DNA from: an uncultured Eubacteriales bacterium
GTDB lineage: Bacteria > Bacillota > Clostridia > Oscillospirales > Oscillospiraceae
Reading direction: 5' to 3'
DNA length: 64,000 bases
Assembly: GCA_949283375.1 (NCBI GenBank)
Contig: CASDSM010000029.1
Coordinates: forward strand, 124,001-188,000
Shown here: one piece after another, positions 8,054-16,613 of the stretch
Numbering within the stretch: the stretch's first letter is position 1
How the letters are laid out: every line of letters begins with the position of its first letter
The notes under the pieces: generated by a model
Told to the model about the DNA's origin: nothing
Databases searched by the model: none
What the model saw: the letters and a program-made list of their open reading frames with translations, nothing else
Made by a program: the position numbers and the translations under genes

Positions 8054-8089
8054 TCCCTGTGTGGACCTGGGGATTTGGATCGTGTCCGG

Positions 8090-9352
8090 TCAGGCCACGT
8101 TCAGGACCTTGACCGCGATCTTGGAGACCGCCTCATCGCCCTCGGTGTAGCTGTAGCCCATCAGGACGCCGGACTTGATCGGTGTGCCGGTGTCGTCGAA
8201 GGAGAAGGAGCCGGTTGCCACCTCGTAGGTCACGCTCTGGTTGGCCAGGGCAGCCTGGACAGCGGCGGCATCGGCGGAGCCGGCGGCCTCCATCGCCGCC
8301 TTGTAGACATAGACGGCGTCATAGCCCAGGGCGTCGAAGTTGTTCGGGGTCTCGCCGTACTTGGCCTCATAGCTGGCCACAAAGTTGACGGAGATATCGC
8401 TGGTGGCCAGCTCAGTGGAGTAGTGGTTGACAAACATCACGTCGTTGTAGACGGAGAGGTCCGCGCCGTCGGGGATGGTGGTCTCGGTGTTGTCCACACC
8501 GTCCGCGCCGAGCAGCACGCCGGTGAAGCCGGCGCTGCGGGCCTGCGGCACCAGATAGGGACCCATGACGTCATAGTAGAACGGGGTGAAGACCAGCTCG
8601 GCCCCGGCGGAGACCATCTTGTTGAACTGGTTGGTGTAGTCCACCTCGGTCATGGTGGCCACCGACTCCTCGGCGACGACCTCCAGACCCTTATCGGCGC
8701 AGGCGGCGGTGAAGGCATCGCGCAGGCCGGCGGAGTAGGTGTCGGCGGAGCAGTAGACGATGCCCACCTTGGTGTAGCCCTCGTCGGCGGCGTACTGGGC
8801 GGCCAGCTCGCCCTGGAAGGAGTCCTTGAAGCAGGTGCGGAAGACGTAGTCCATCTCGGTGGTCAGCGTGTCCGCCGTGCCGGACGGGGTGATGAGGACC
8901 ACACCTTCGGAGTTGGCGATGGAGGTGATGGCGCTGGTGCAGCCGGAGGTGGCCGAGCCGATCACCAGGCCGATGCCCTCGGAGATGAGGGAGTTCATCG
9001 CGTTGACGCACTCGGTGGAGTCGCCCTGATCGTCGCGGGCCTCGACGGCGAGCTGATAAGTACCGTCAGAGAGGGTGACGCCGCCGGCGGCGTTGATCTC
9101 CTCAATGGCGAGCTCCACGCCCCGCTGGACGTGGGTGCCGTAGACCGCCAGACTGCCGGTCAGCGGGCCGATCATGCCGAGGGTGATGGACGCGTCAGAG
9201 CTGCCGCTCTCGCCGGCATCACCGGCATCCGCCGCGCCATCCGCGCTCTCGCCGTCAGAGGTGTCGCCGGACGTGCCGCTGCCGCCGCAGGCGGCCAGGC
9301 TGAAGGCCATGCACAGGGCCAGCAGCAGAGCCAGAAGCCGATTCTTCTTCAT
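8090..9352 (-). CDS. livJ: branched-chain amino acid ABC transporter substrate-binding lipoprotein LivJ/LivK
   Basis: Extracellular ligand-binding component anchored to the membrane. The 420-residue product has a lipoprotein signal peptide with lipobox SLAAC (Cys22), then a Gly/Ser/Asp-rich linker to about residue 50. The mature part begins ITLGMIGPLTGSLAVYG, the usual type I periplasmic-binding fold entry for amino acid binders. AARDDQGDST-like, LVIGSATSGCTSAI and TPSGTAD segments follow as in LivJ/K proteins. It is the first gene of the liv operon; 289 nt of repeat-rich DNA separates it from livH, which should let it be made in excess over the permeases. The exact amino acid specificity cannot be read from sequence. 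Confidence 0.93.
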   Translation of the reverse strand: MKKNRLLALLLALCMAFSLAACGGSGTSGDTSDGESADGAADAGDAGESGSSDASITLGMIGPLTGSLAVYGTHVQRGVELAIEEINAAGGVTLSDGTYQLAVEARDDQGDSTECVNAMNSLISEGIGLVIGSATSGCTSAITSIANSEGVVLITPSGTADTLTTEMDYVFRTCFKDSFQGELAAQYAADEGYTKVGIVYCSADTYSAGLRDAFTAACADKGLEVVAEESVATMTEVDYTNQFNKMVSAGAELVFTPFYYDVMGPYLVPQARSAGFTGVLLGADGVDNTETTIPDGADLSVYNDVMFVNHYSTELATSDISVNFVASYEAKYGETPNNFDALGYDAVYVYKAAMEAAGSADAAAVQAALANQSVTYEVATGSFSFDDTGTPIKSGVLMGYSYTEGDEAVSKIAVKVLNVA

Positions 9353-9387
9353 GATAATTCCTCCTTCACTTCTTTACAGGAAAGCGA

Positions 9388-9424
9388 AAAGGAGCGCAAA
9401 CGGAAGACCCGTTTACACTCCTTT
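9388..9424 (-). other. 5'-terminal hairpin of the livJ leader
   Basis: On the minus strand AAAGGAGTGTAAACGG (9424-9409) pairs with CCGTTTGCGCTCCTTT (9403-9388), a 16-bp stem with two G-U pairs and a 5-nt loop, followed by TTTTCGCTTTCC. It begins within about 10 nt of the expected transcription start. It may be an mRNA-stabilising 5' stem or an intrinsic terminator; there is little room for an antiterminator upstream. Confidence 0.55.
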
Positions 9425-9437
9425 GTGCTTGTGTTCA

Positions 9438-9466
9438 AGAATAGCAGAAGCGCACTCCCCCGTCAA
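9438..9466 (-). promoter_or_regulatory. promoter of the liv operon
   Basis: Minus-strand TTGACG (9461-9466), 17-nt spacer, TATTCT (9438-9443). The start point would fall near 9431, giving a leader of about 80 nt before livJ, whose ATG has GAAGGAGGAA upstream. Confidence 0.7.
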
Positions 9467-9745
9467 TGGGTATAGCGCCAATTTTCCACCATATTTCAAA
9501 AAATTTTTCTCCGTTTCTGCAAGCTGTCCTGCTTTATCCGTCAAAACTGCCTGCGGCGTCAACTGGCGGTACAGACGGTTTTTCTCTTTTATGGACGATG
9601 TTTTCTCCATAACTCGACATTATCTGATACTTTCTGCATTAAACAGGGAAGAACTTGCCTCTGGCTTCGGAGACGCTTTTGCGGCGGGGCGGGCGGCCGG
9701 GTGCATGCGGGCCGTCCCGCCCCCGGTCCGGCCCCGGACGGGCGC
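9467..9745. other. non-coding AT-richer stretch between livJ promoter and DUF2812 gene
   Basis: No gene supported. The part at 9470-9650 is noticeably AT-rich for this window and could bind a regulator of liv. Near 9690-9725 a very GC-rich dyad (GGGGCGGGCGGCC against GGCCGTCCCGCCCC) lies just past the 3' end of the DUF2812 gene and may help end its transcript, though no U-tract follows. Confidence 0.4.
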
Positions 9746-11083
9746 TCAGCCTCCGCCGAGCGCCTGACCGGCCTGGGCCATCTGCGCCGCGGTGAGCGGC
9801 CAGCCCGCGCGGAGCAGGACGGCGCGGGTCTGGTAGCGCAGCAGGTAGGTGTTGGTCTCCTCCCCGTTGACGTCATAGAGGCGCATCGCCTGCTGCGCGC
9901 CCCAGGGGGCGGCGTCGGCGGCGATGAGGGTCCCGCTTTCGGCGACGGGCTCGTCTAACAGCCCGGACGCCAGGTCGTCCCAGCAGAGCTCATAGAGGGC
10001 GCTAAGGCGGACGGTGTACACGCAGTAGTCCAGCCAGAGGGTGGGCTGCCCGGCGTCATAGGAGAAGAACTCCAGCCGCGCGAGCAGGGGGGAGGCGGAG
10101 GAGGAGCTGCGCGTGCGCTCCTCTTCCGGCGTCTCCCCGGAGAGGGCGGACAGGCTCAGCGGGGGGTCGGTGGGGGCGGAGGCCAGCACGCCGTGGGAGA
10201 CCGCCTGGACGGCGGCGTAGGTGATGCCGCCCCACAGGACGAAGGCGAGCAGAAAGCTGGCCAGGGTGGTGAGCACGGCGTTGCGCGTCCTGGGCGTGCC
10301 GCGCCGCCGGAGGAGATTGCGCACGGCGTTCACCAGCGTGATGAGGCCGAACATATAGCCGAACGACATCACGCTGAAGAGCACCGGGAGGGCGTTCCCC
10401 TGCGAGGCCAGGCTGATCAGCTCGAGGACGAGGATGCCGAGGTCCAGGGCGAGCAGGACGCGCTGGAGGAGGGTGTTCCATCGCGCGTCGGGGAGGGGGC
10501 CGCCCTGCGCCGTGGCCCGCCGCGCCCGGCGCCGCCAGAGGTAGTAGCCGCCGAGCTCTGTCAGGCAGAGCAGCAGGAGGAAGAAGGAGAGCGCCGCGCT
10601 GAAGAGATCGGTGGAGCTGGCGAAAAAGCCGGCCGGGTCGGACACGGCGCGCCCCACCTGCAGGAGGAACACCGGCAGCCAGATCACCAGGACCGCAAGA
10701 TAGCTCACCCGGTTGCGCCGGGTGGCGCGGTGGAGGGTCTCGAGCGCGAGGGCGGGGTCGGTCTCGATGGGGACAGGGGCGGGCCGGGTGGTGCGGAAGA
10801 TCTGCATCCAGGCGAAGGAGGCGGTCAGCTCCCAGCCGGTGTGGGCGCAGAGGTCGTAGTAATCGCGCTGGTTTTCCGGCGGCTCGGGGTCATATTCCGA
10901 GCCCTTCGGAAAGCAGCAGACGGCAAAGGTGCACTGCTGCGGCTCCGTCCGGCGGTAGCGCCAGAAGAGCTGGCTGCACCGCTCCAGCATCCAGCCGCGC
11001 GCGGCCTGGCGCTCCAGATGGGCGGCGATGCCCGCCAGATCAAAAAAGGAAAAGAACTCGATGCGCCGTTTGGTCTGTCTCAT
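9746..11083 (-). CDS. DUF2812 domain membrane protein, partner of PadR regulator
   Basis: A 445-residue protein with a clear DUF2812 N-terminus: FFSFFDLAGIAAHLERQAARGWML, then RYRRTEPQQCTFAVCCFP and the WELTASFAWMQIFRT segment by about residue 100. Hydrophobic segments near residues 140-165, 175-200, 235-260 and 285-305 indicate four or more membrane passes, and a soluble C-terminal region of about 130 residues follows. Molecular function is unknown; family members are typically co-encoded with PadR regulators and are thought to be the regulated membrane effector. The start ATG at 11083 overlaps the padR stop by 4 bp (ATGA), showing translational coupling. Upstream in-frame sequence to 11848 is only out-of-gene readthrough of other loci. 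Confidence 0.85.
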   Translation of the reverse strand: MRQTKRRIEFFSFFDLAGIAAHLERQAARGWMLERCSQLFWRYRRTEPQQCTFAVCCFPKGSEYDPEPPENQRDYYDLCAHTGWELTASFAWMQIFRTTRPAPVPIETDPALALETLHRATRRNRVSYLAVLVIWLPVFLLQVGRAVSDPAGFFASSTDLFSAALSFFLLLLCLTELGGYYLWRRRARRATAQGGPLPDARWNTLLQRVLLALDLGILVLELISLASQGNALPVLFSVMSFGYMFGLITLVNAVRNLLRRRGTPRTRNAVLTTLASFLLAFVLWGGITYAAVQAVSHGVLASAPTDPPLSLSALSGETPEEERTRSSSSASPLLARLEFFSYDAGQPTLWLDYCVYTVRLSALYELCWDDLASGLLDEPVAESGTLIAADAAPWGAQQAMRLYDVNGEETNTYLLRYQTRAVLLRAGWPLTAAQMAQAGQALGGG

Positions 11084-11403
11084 GTCACATCCTCCTCTCC
11101 AAAGATGCGGCGGTAGTCCTCTGCCTGGGCGAGTATGCGCCGGTACTCCTGGGCCAGCATTGCCCGGCCCCGGTCCGTCAGGCGGTAGCTGCGGCGGCGG
11201 CCCTCCCGCCGCGTCTCCGTGATCATCCCCTCCTCGGCGAACTGCTCGAGCAGGGTGTAGAGGGTGCCCGAGCCGATGCTGACCCGGCCGCCCGTCATCG
11301 CAGGGACGCGGTCGAGGATGTCGGTGCCGCAGCACTCCTCGCGCAGGCAGAGCAGGGTGTAGAACATCTGCTCCGTCAGAGTCTGAAATTTTGGCCTTGG
11401 CAT
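11080..11403 (-). CDS. PadR-family transcriptional regulator
   Basis: A 107-residue winged-helix repressor. TEQMFYTLLCLREECCGTDI is the PadR opening helix, the GRVSIGSGTLYTLLEQFAEEGMI recognition helix and wing hinge follow, and TRREGRRRSYRLTDRGRAML is the characteristic wing. Length matches the short PadR-s1 class. GGAGG lies 7-8 nt before the ATG. Its promoter is covered by two CTCGAATATCGAG palindromes (see separate entry), so autoregulation together with the downstream DUF2812 gene is strongly suggested. Inducer unknown. Confidence 0.95.
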   Translation of the reverse strand: MPRPKFQTLTEQMFYTLLCLREECCGTDILDRVPAMTGGRVSIGSGTLYTLLEQFAEEGMITETRREGRRRSYRLTDRGRAMLAQEYRRILAQAEDYRRIFGEEDVT

Positions 11404-11418
11404 CCGTTCGCCTCCAAT

Positions 11419-11473
11419 CCTCGAATATCGAGGTTCCTGTCTGCATTATAACCTCGAATATCGAGAAAGTCAA
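11419..11473 (-). promoter_or_regulatory. padR promoter with two operator palindromes
   Basis: Minus-strand TTGACT (11468-11473), 17-nt spacer, TATAAT (11445-11450). One CTCGAATATCGAG palindrome (11453-11465) fills the spacer; a second identical copy (11420-11432) lies just past the start site. Centres are 33 bp apart, about three helical turns, the layout expected for a cooperatively bound repressor. Assignment to the adjacent PadR is inference from position. Confidence 0.85.
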
Positions 11474-11611
11474 GGGACGAGATACGAGCGCAGTCGGGAG
11501 CGGGGAAATTTTGCGCCGTATTTGCAGTACAAGGGCAAGATACGGGATTTTCTCCGGAAAAACAGAGCGGAAAATTTTCTTTTTGCATTTCGCCCGCGGC
11601 GGGGAGCGGCT

Positions 11612-11617
11612 AGAATG
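11612..11617 (+). promoter_or_regulatory. possible weak promoter of the phage module
   Basis: TAGAAT at 11612-11617 differs from TATAAT at one base and lies 62 nt before the first phage gene. No good -35 hexamer is found at the right distance (TTGCAT is 22 nt upstream). This is the only candidate seen in the 200 nt between the padR promoter and the module. Confidence 0.3.
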
Positions 11618-11678
11618 GGCCCTGTCACAAGGCAATGGCCAAGCAGAAAAAACGGTGACGGAAGGTGAGGGAGGGATT

Positions 11679-12200
11679 TTGAAACAGCATGAATTCTGGC
11701 AGCAGCCCCGGCAGCTGCTCCTGCTGCGCGGCTGGGCCAGAGACGGGGTGCCGCCGCGGGAGATCGCCCGGCGGATGGGGCTCAAGCCGATGGGCCTGCG
11801 CGTCTGGCGGCGGCGGTACCCCGCCATCGGCGAGGCGCTGGCGCTCACCGGCGAGATGGCGGACTACCAGGTGGAGGACGCCCTGCTCAAGGCGGCGCTC
11901 GGCTACCGCTATACCGAGGAGAAGACGGAACAGACCGACCGGGGGGAGAAGCTGGTGACGACGGAGAAGGACGCCGCCCCCAACGTGACGGCGATCAGCC
12001 TCTGGCTCAAACGCCGCCGCCCGGAGATCTGGGACAGCGAGGGGGAGGACGCCCCGGAGGAGCGGCCGGAGAACAATCTGTTCGACGCCCTGGGAGATTG
12101 GGAGAGGGAGGTGTACAGCCGAGATGCGATACCGGAGCTTCAGCCGGCGGCAAAGGCTGACGATGACGTGGTGGAAGCACCCGGACTTTCAGAGCCGTGA
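11679..12200 (+). CDS. phage terminase small subunit
   Basis: DNA-recognition subunit of the packaging motor. From a TTG start at 11679 (GGGAGGG ends 4 nt upstream) the product has 173 residues. An N-terminal helix-turn-helix (LLLLRGWARDGVPPREIARR, then LKPMGLRVWRRRYP) is followed by the family segment VEDALLKAALGYRYTEE and NVTAISLWLKRRRPEIW, which recurs in Firmicute TerS proteins. The open frame continues upstream to 11391 but that part overlaps the PadR operators and has no phage-like content. It overlaps the large-subunit gene by 77 bp, as is frequent for terS/terL. Confidence 0.88.
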   Translation: MKQHEFWQQPRQLLLLRGWARDGVPPREIARRMGLKPMGLRVWRRRYPAIGEALALTGEMADYQVEDALLKAALGYRYTEEKTEQTDRGEKLVTTEKDAAPNVTAISLWLKRRRPEIWDSEGEDAPEERPENNLFDALGDWEREVYSRDAIPELQPAAKADDDVVEAPGLSEP

Positions 12201-13371
12201 CGGCGTCCTCTGCGACGGGTCGGTGCGCTCGGGCAAGACGCTGAGCATGGCCCTCGGCTTCGTGCTCTGGAGCATGGAGCGGTTTGACCGCCAGCGCTTC
12301 GCCCTCTGCGGCAAGACGATCGAGAGCCTGCGGCGCAACGTGACCGGCCAGCTCCCCCAGTGGCTGGAGGGGATCGTCACCGTGGAGGAGCGGCGCAGCG
12401 AGAACAAGCTCATCCTCCGCCGGGACGGGCGGGAGAACGAGTACTTCCTCTTCGGCGGCAAGGACGAGAGCAGCTATCAGCTCATCCAGGGCATCACCCT
12501 GGCGGGGGTCCTCCTGGACGAGGTGGCGCTCATGCCCCGCTCCTTTGTGGAGCAGGCCCTCGCCCGGTGCAGCGTGGAGGGGAGCCGGTTCTGGTTCAAC
12601 TGCAATCCGGAGTCCCCTGAGCACTGGTTCTATCAGGACTGGGTGCGGCGGGCGGGAGAGCGCAACCTGCTCTACCTCCACTTCACGATGGAGGACAACC
12701 CCGCCCTCACCGAGGGGATCCGGCGGCGGTATGAGCGGCTGTACACCGGCGTGTTCTACCAGCGCTATGTGCTCGGCGAGTGGGTGGCGGCGGAGGGGCT
12801 GATCTACGACATGTTCGACCCCGCGGCCCATGTGATCACAGGGCCGGTGGAGGTGCGCGGCCCGGCCTACGTCTCGGTGGACTACGGCACGCGCAACCCC
12901 ACCGTCTTCCTCCTCTGGCAGCAGGGGCGGGACGGGCGGTGGTACTGCCTGCGCGAGTACTACTGGTCCGGCCGGGAGAAGATGCGCCAGAAGACGGACG
13001 GGGAGTATGCCGACGACCTCGCGCGCTGGCTGGACGGGGTGACGCCGCGCGCGGTGATCGTGGACCCGTCGGCGGCGAGCTTTATGGCCCTGCTGCGCCA
13101 GCGGGGCTATCCCGTGCTCGGGGCGGATAACGCCGTGCTCGACGGCATCCGCCGGGTGGGCCAGCGGCTGCAGGAGGGCTCCCTCGCCGTGCACGAGCGC
13201 TGCCGCCGCACCTGCGCGGAGTTTCGCGCCTACGTCTGGGAGGAGGACGGCGGCGGGCAGGACTGCCCGCGCAAGGAGAACGACCACTGCATGGACGCCA
13301 TGCGCTATTTTGTGAGCACCGTCCTGCGGCGCGGGGAGGCCCGTGTGGCCCGCCGCCCGAGAGGGACGTGA
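12124..13371 (+). CDS. phage terminase large subunit (PBSX XtmB type)
   Basis: ATPase-nuclease motor that cuts and packages DNA into proheads. The 415-residue protein has a Walker A variant GSVRSGKT (about residue 32), Walker B GVLLDEVALM (about 130), the coupling motif WFNCNPESP, and the RNase H-like nuclease acids in VSVDYGTRNP, VIVDPSAASF and NDHCMDAMRYF. Length and motif order match the PBSX/SPP1 branch. GGGAGGTG precedes the ATG by 10 nt. All catalytic motifs are intact, so this is not an evident pseudogene. Confidence 0.95.
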   Translation: MRYRSFSRRQRLTMTWWKHPDFQSRDGVLCDGSVRSGKTLSMALGFVLWSMERFDRQRFALCGKTIESLRRNVTGQLPQWLEGIVTVEERRSENKLILRRDGRENEYFLFGGKDESSYQLIQGITLAGVLLDEVALMPRSFVEQALARCSVEGSRFWFNCNPESPEHWFYQDWVRRAGERNLLYLHFTMEDNPALTEGIRRRYERLYTGVFYQRYVLGEWVAAEGLIYDMFDPAAHVITGPVEVRGPAYVSVDYGTRNPTVFLLWQQGRDGRWYCLREYYWSGREKMRQKTDGEYADDLARWLDGVTPRAVIVDPSAASFMALLRQRGYPVLGADNAVLDGIRRVGQRLQEGSLAVHERCRRTCAEFRAYVWEEDGGGQDCPRKENDHCMDAMRYFVSTVLRRGEARVARRPRGT

Positions 13372-13390
13372 AGAACAGGAGGGAAAACCG

Positions 13391-14809
13391 ATGATTCTCT
13401 ATCTCGACCGCGCGGAGGTCCCCGATCTGGAGGAGATCTCCCCCGAGGTGATCCGCTACTGCGTGCGCAAGGCGGAGCAGGCCAACGCGCGCTACCAGCG
13501 GCTGGACCGCTACTACCGCGGCGAGCACGACATCTTCCGCCGCGCCGCCGGGGCGGAGGAGATCCGCGCCTCGGCCAACTACGCCAAGTATGTGGTGGAC
13601 ATCGCCCTGGGCTACTACCTGGGCGAGGGGGTGAAGTACGACGCGAACCGCCGTCCGTCCGCCGGGGCCTGGGGCCGGGAGATCGACCTCGCCCCGCTGC
13701 TCGGCTGCTACGAGCGGCAGCACATCGGCCGGGTGGACCTGGAACTCGGCAAGGGCATGGGGGTGATGGGCGACTGCCTGGAGCTCTGCTACGCCTCCGG
13801 CGGGGAGGACCCCGAGCCGCGCAGCGCCTGCATCGACCCGCGCAACGGCATCCTGGTCTGCGACACGACGGTGGAGCACAACAAGCTCTTCGCCCTGCTC
13901 TGGGACCGGCGGGAGACGGTGACGGGGGAGCCGTACTACTTCGCCACCCGCTACACCGGCCGGACTGCGCGCGACTACCGCAGCGGCGACCTGGTCACGG
14001 CGGCCTTCTCCCCGGTGGGGCCGGCGCGGGAGCACTACTTCGGCGCGGTGCCCGTGATCGCCTACGAGAACAACGCCGAGCGGCAGGGGGACTTTGAGCA
14101 GATTCTCAGCCTGATCGACGCCTATGACGAGCTGCTCTCCAGCCGCCTGACGGACAAGCGGAAGTTTGTGGACGCCCTGCTCGTCTTCTTCGGCATGACC
14201 CTCGCCCCCGGCGAGGAGGAGAAGCTGGGGCGCGAGCGCTTCCTCGACGGGGCACCGCTGGACGCCCGGGCGGAGTACATCCAGAAGACCTTTGACGAGA
14301 CGGGGGTCCAGGTGCTCGCCGACGCCCTGGTGCGGGAGATGCACAAGATGACGATGACGGTGGACATGTCGGACGAGAAGTTCTCCGGCAACGCCTCCGG
14401 CCAGGCCCTCAAGCTCAAGCTGCTGACGATGGACCTGCTGGTGAAGCGCAAGATGCGCCAGATGGAGCGCGGGCTGCGGGAGCGCCTCGCCCTCTACAAC
14501 CACTGGCTGCACGTCAAGGGCGTGATGGACCGGGTGGGGGTGGAGGACGTGGACGTGGTGTTCACGGTGAATCTCCCCATCAACGAGGCCGAGCGGGTGG
14601 AGCTGGTCACCCGGCTGCGCGGGATGGTGGACGACCAGACGCTGCTCGGGCAGCTCTGGTTCATCCGCGACCCGGCGGAGGCGGCGCGGAACCTGGCGCG
14701 CCAGCGCGAGGAGGAGACGGGAACAGCAGGCGATGCCTGTTCCAACCATAACGGTGATACGGACCGGGCGGCGACGGACGGTCCGGCTCGAAAGGAGGAA
14801 CTCAGATGA
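13391..14809 (+). CDS. phage portal protein (SPP1 gp6-like)
   Basis: Dodecameric ring at the capsid vertex through which DNA passes. The 472-residue product shows the SPP1 gp6 family pattern: RLDRYYRGEHDIFRR near residue 40, ASANYAKYVVDIALGYYLG directly after, AYDELLSSRLTDKRKFVDA in the middle, and a long helical region around ASGQALKLKLLTMDLLVKRK. The start at 13391 follows CAGGAGGG; an in-frame ATG at 13343 lies inside the terminase gene. It overlaps the scaffold gene by 4 bp (ATGA). Confidence 0.93.
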   Translation: MILYLDRAEVPDLEEISPEVIRYCVRKAEQANARYQRLDRYYRGEHDIFRRAAGAEEIRASANYAKYVVDIALGYYLGEGVKYDANRRPSAGAWGREIDLAPLLGCYERQHIGRVDLELGKGMGVMGDCLELCYASGGEDPEPRSACIDPRNGILVCDTTVEHNKLFALLWDRRETVTGEPYYFATRYTGRTARDYRSGDLVTAAFSPVGPAREHYFGAVPVIAYENNAERQGDFEQILSLIDAYDELLSSRLTDKRKFVDALLVFFGMTLAPGEEEKLGRERFLDGAPLDARAEYIQKTFDETGVQVLADALVREMHKMTMTVDMSDEKFSGNASGQALKLKLLTMDLLVKRKMRQMERGLRERLALYNHWLHVKGVMDRVGVEDVDVVFTVNLPINEAERVELVTRLRGMVDDQTLLGQLWFIRDPAEAARNLARQREEETGTAGDACSNHNGDTDRAATDGPARKEELR

Positions 14810-15354
14810 ACCGAGAGACACAGGAGCGCGCGCACGTCGACTTTGAGACGCTGCTGCGGGAGGACCGGGGCTATCAGGCGGCCTGCGACCGCAAGGTGAG
14901 CCAGGCCCTCGCCACCGCCCGGGCCAATTGGGAACGGGAGAAGGCGGCGGCGCTGGAGGAGGCGCGTGCGGGTTATCTGGCGGATGCCGAGGCGGCGGCG
15001 GCCGAGCGCCTGGCCGGGGAGCGCGCGGAGCTGGAGGCCGAGCGGCGCGGCTTTGAGGCGCGGCTGCGTCAGGTGGAGGTGGCGCGCGCCCTGCAGGAGC
15101 GGGGACTGGACGCGCGCTTTGCCCCCTACCTCACCGGGGCGGACGAGGCGGAGAGCGCCGGACGGGTGGAGACCTTTGCCCGCCTCTTCCAGGAGGCGCT
15201 GGCGCAGGCGGTCTCCAGCCGGATGCGCGGCGGTGCGCCCCGGGCGATGGAGCAGCCCCCCGCGCTCTCGCGCGAGAGCCTGCACGGCATGAGCCGTCAG
15301 GAGATCAACCGCCAGTGGCCGCAGGTGGCGAGCCTCCTGCGGGAGGGGCGCTGA
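14806..15354 (+). CDS. phage scaffolding protein (DUF4355-like)
   Basis: A 182-residue protein between portal and capsid genes. Residues 25-90 are Ala, Glu, Lys and Arg-rich and predict one long coiled-coil helix, typical of internal scaffolds that guide prohead assembly. The C-terminus is basic and ends in the RQEINRQWPQVASLL segment seen in DUF4355-type proteins. The usual minor head protein gene (SPP1 gp7 or Mu F type) is not present between portal and this gene. Confidence 0.8.
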   Translation: MNRETQERAHVDFETLLREDRGYQAACDRKVSQALATARANWEREKAAALEEARAGYLADAEAAAAERLAGERAELEAERRGFEARLRQVEVARALQERGLDARFAPYLTGADEAESAGRVETFARLFQEALAQAVSSRMRGGAPRAMEQPPALSRESLHGMSRQEINRQWPQVASLLREGR

Positions 15355-15392
15355 GCGCCTGAACAATGGACAAAAGGAAAGGATGATTTGAC

Positions 15393-16244
15393 ATGGCTTC
15401 CAATCTCGCAAACTTTATCCCTGAAATCTGGTCTGCCCGGCTGCTGGAGCATCTGGACAAGGCCCACGTCTACGCCCGGCTGATGAACCGCGACTATGAG
15501 GGGGAGATCCGCGCCTTTGGCGACACGGTACACATCAACCAGATCGGCGACATCACCATCAGCGACTACACCGGCGCGGACATCGCCGACCCGGAGGAGC
15601 TGGACGGGACGCAGCAGGACCTCGCCATCGATCAGGCGAAGTACTTCAACTTCCAGGTCAAGGACATCGACAACGCCCAGTCCAACCCCAAGCTGGTGGA
15701 CGCGGCGATGCAGCGGGCGAGCTACGGCATCAACGATGTGATCGACCAGTACCTCGCGGGCCTGCTGGCCGCCGGGGTGGATGCCTCCAACGTGCTCGGC
15801 TCGGACGCCTCCCCCCTCGCCCCCACCGCTGCGACCGCCTATGACTATCTGGTGGACCTCGGCGTGCTGCTCAACGAGGCGAACGTGCCCATGCTCGGGC
15901 GCTGGGTGGTAGTGCCGCCCTGGTACCACGGCCTGTTGCTCAAGGACGAGCGCTTTGTCGGCAACGGCACCGGCTACAACCAGGCGATCCTGCAGGGCGG
16001 TCTGGTGGGCGAGGCCGCGGGCTTCCAGATCCACCTGTCCAACAACGTGCCGAACACCGCGGGCGCGAAGTATAAGGTGATCGCCGGGACGAACGCCGCC
16101 GGGGCCTTTGCCGAGCAGCTCGTGGAGCTGGAGGCGTACCGGCTGGAGAAGAACTTCTCCGACGCGGTGAAGGGCCTGCACGTCTTCGGGGCAAAGGTGG
16201 TCCAGCCCAAGGCGCTGGCCCTGATGACCTGCGACAAGGGGTGA
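15393..16244 (+). CDS. phage major capsid protein
   Basis: A 283-residue coat protein. The N-terminus NFIPEIWSARLLEHLDKAHV and GDTVHINQIGDITISDY, followed by the insertion-domain-like DPEELDGTQQDLAIDQAKYFNF, match the P22-coat-like, HK97-fold capsid family of Clostridia phages. RWVVVPPWYHGLLLKD and the closing VVQPKALALMTCDKG are further family features. AGGAAAGGATG precedes the ATG. The gene is intact and in the canonical position after scaffold. Confidence 0.93.
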   Translation: MASNLANFIPEIWSARLLEHLDKAHVYARLMNRDYEGEIRAFGDTVHINQIGDITISDYTGADIADPEELDGTQQDLAIDQAKYFNFQVKDIDNAQSNPKLVDAAMQRASYGINDVIDQYLAGLLAAGVDASNVLGSDASPLAPTAATAYDYLVDLGVLLNEANVPMLGRWVVVPPWYHGLLLKDERFVGNGTGYNQAILQGGLVGEAAGFQIHLSNNVPNTAGAKYKVIAGTNAAGAFAEQLVELEAYRLEKNFSDAVKGLHVFGAKVVQPKALALMTCDKG

Positions 16245-16250
16245 TGCGCG

Positions 16251-16613
16251 ATGACGGCGGAGCTGCTGGAGCAGGCGGCGGAGCGTCTGGCGCGCAGGCT
16301 CTCCCTCGACGCGCAGACGGCGGAGGATGAGGCGGTCTCCCTCCAGGACGCCCTGCTGGCCGCAGAGTGGGAGGTGCTGCTCTACCTCGGCGCGGACACG
16401 CTGGAGGAGCGCTTCCTGTCCAAGACGGTGGAGCTGGCCGCCCTCCTCTGGCGGCGCGACCGCTGGGAGGAGACGCGCGCCGGGCTGAAGTCCGCCACCT
16501 ATACGGAGGGGCAGGTCAGCCAGAGTGAGAGCTATCTCAGCCCGGCGGAGTTCCGCTCCGGCGTGGCGGAGGTGCTCGAGAGCCTGGCCCGCTACCGGAG
16601 GGTGCCATGCTGA
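16251..16613 (+). CDS. phage head-tail connector (adaptor) protein
   Basis: A 120-residue mainly helical protein directly after the capsid gene, the place of the SPP1 gp15/HK97 gp6 adaptor ring. It has an alternating helical pattern with AAEWEVLLYLGADTLEE in the first half and SYLSPAEFRSGVAEVLESLARYRRV at the end, a typical adaptor C-terminus. Assignment rests on position, size and helix pattern. It overlaps the next gene by 7 bp. Confidence 0.75.
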   Translation: MTAELLEQAAERLARRLSLDAQTAEDEAVSLQDALLAAEWEVLLYLGADTLEERFLSKTVELAALLWRRDRWEETRAGLKSATYTEGQVSQSESYLSPAEFRSGVAEVLESLARYRRVPC

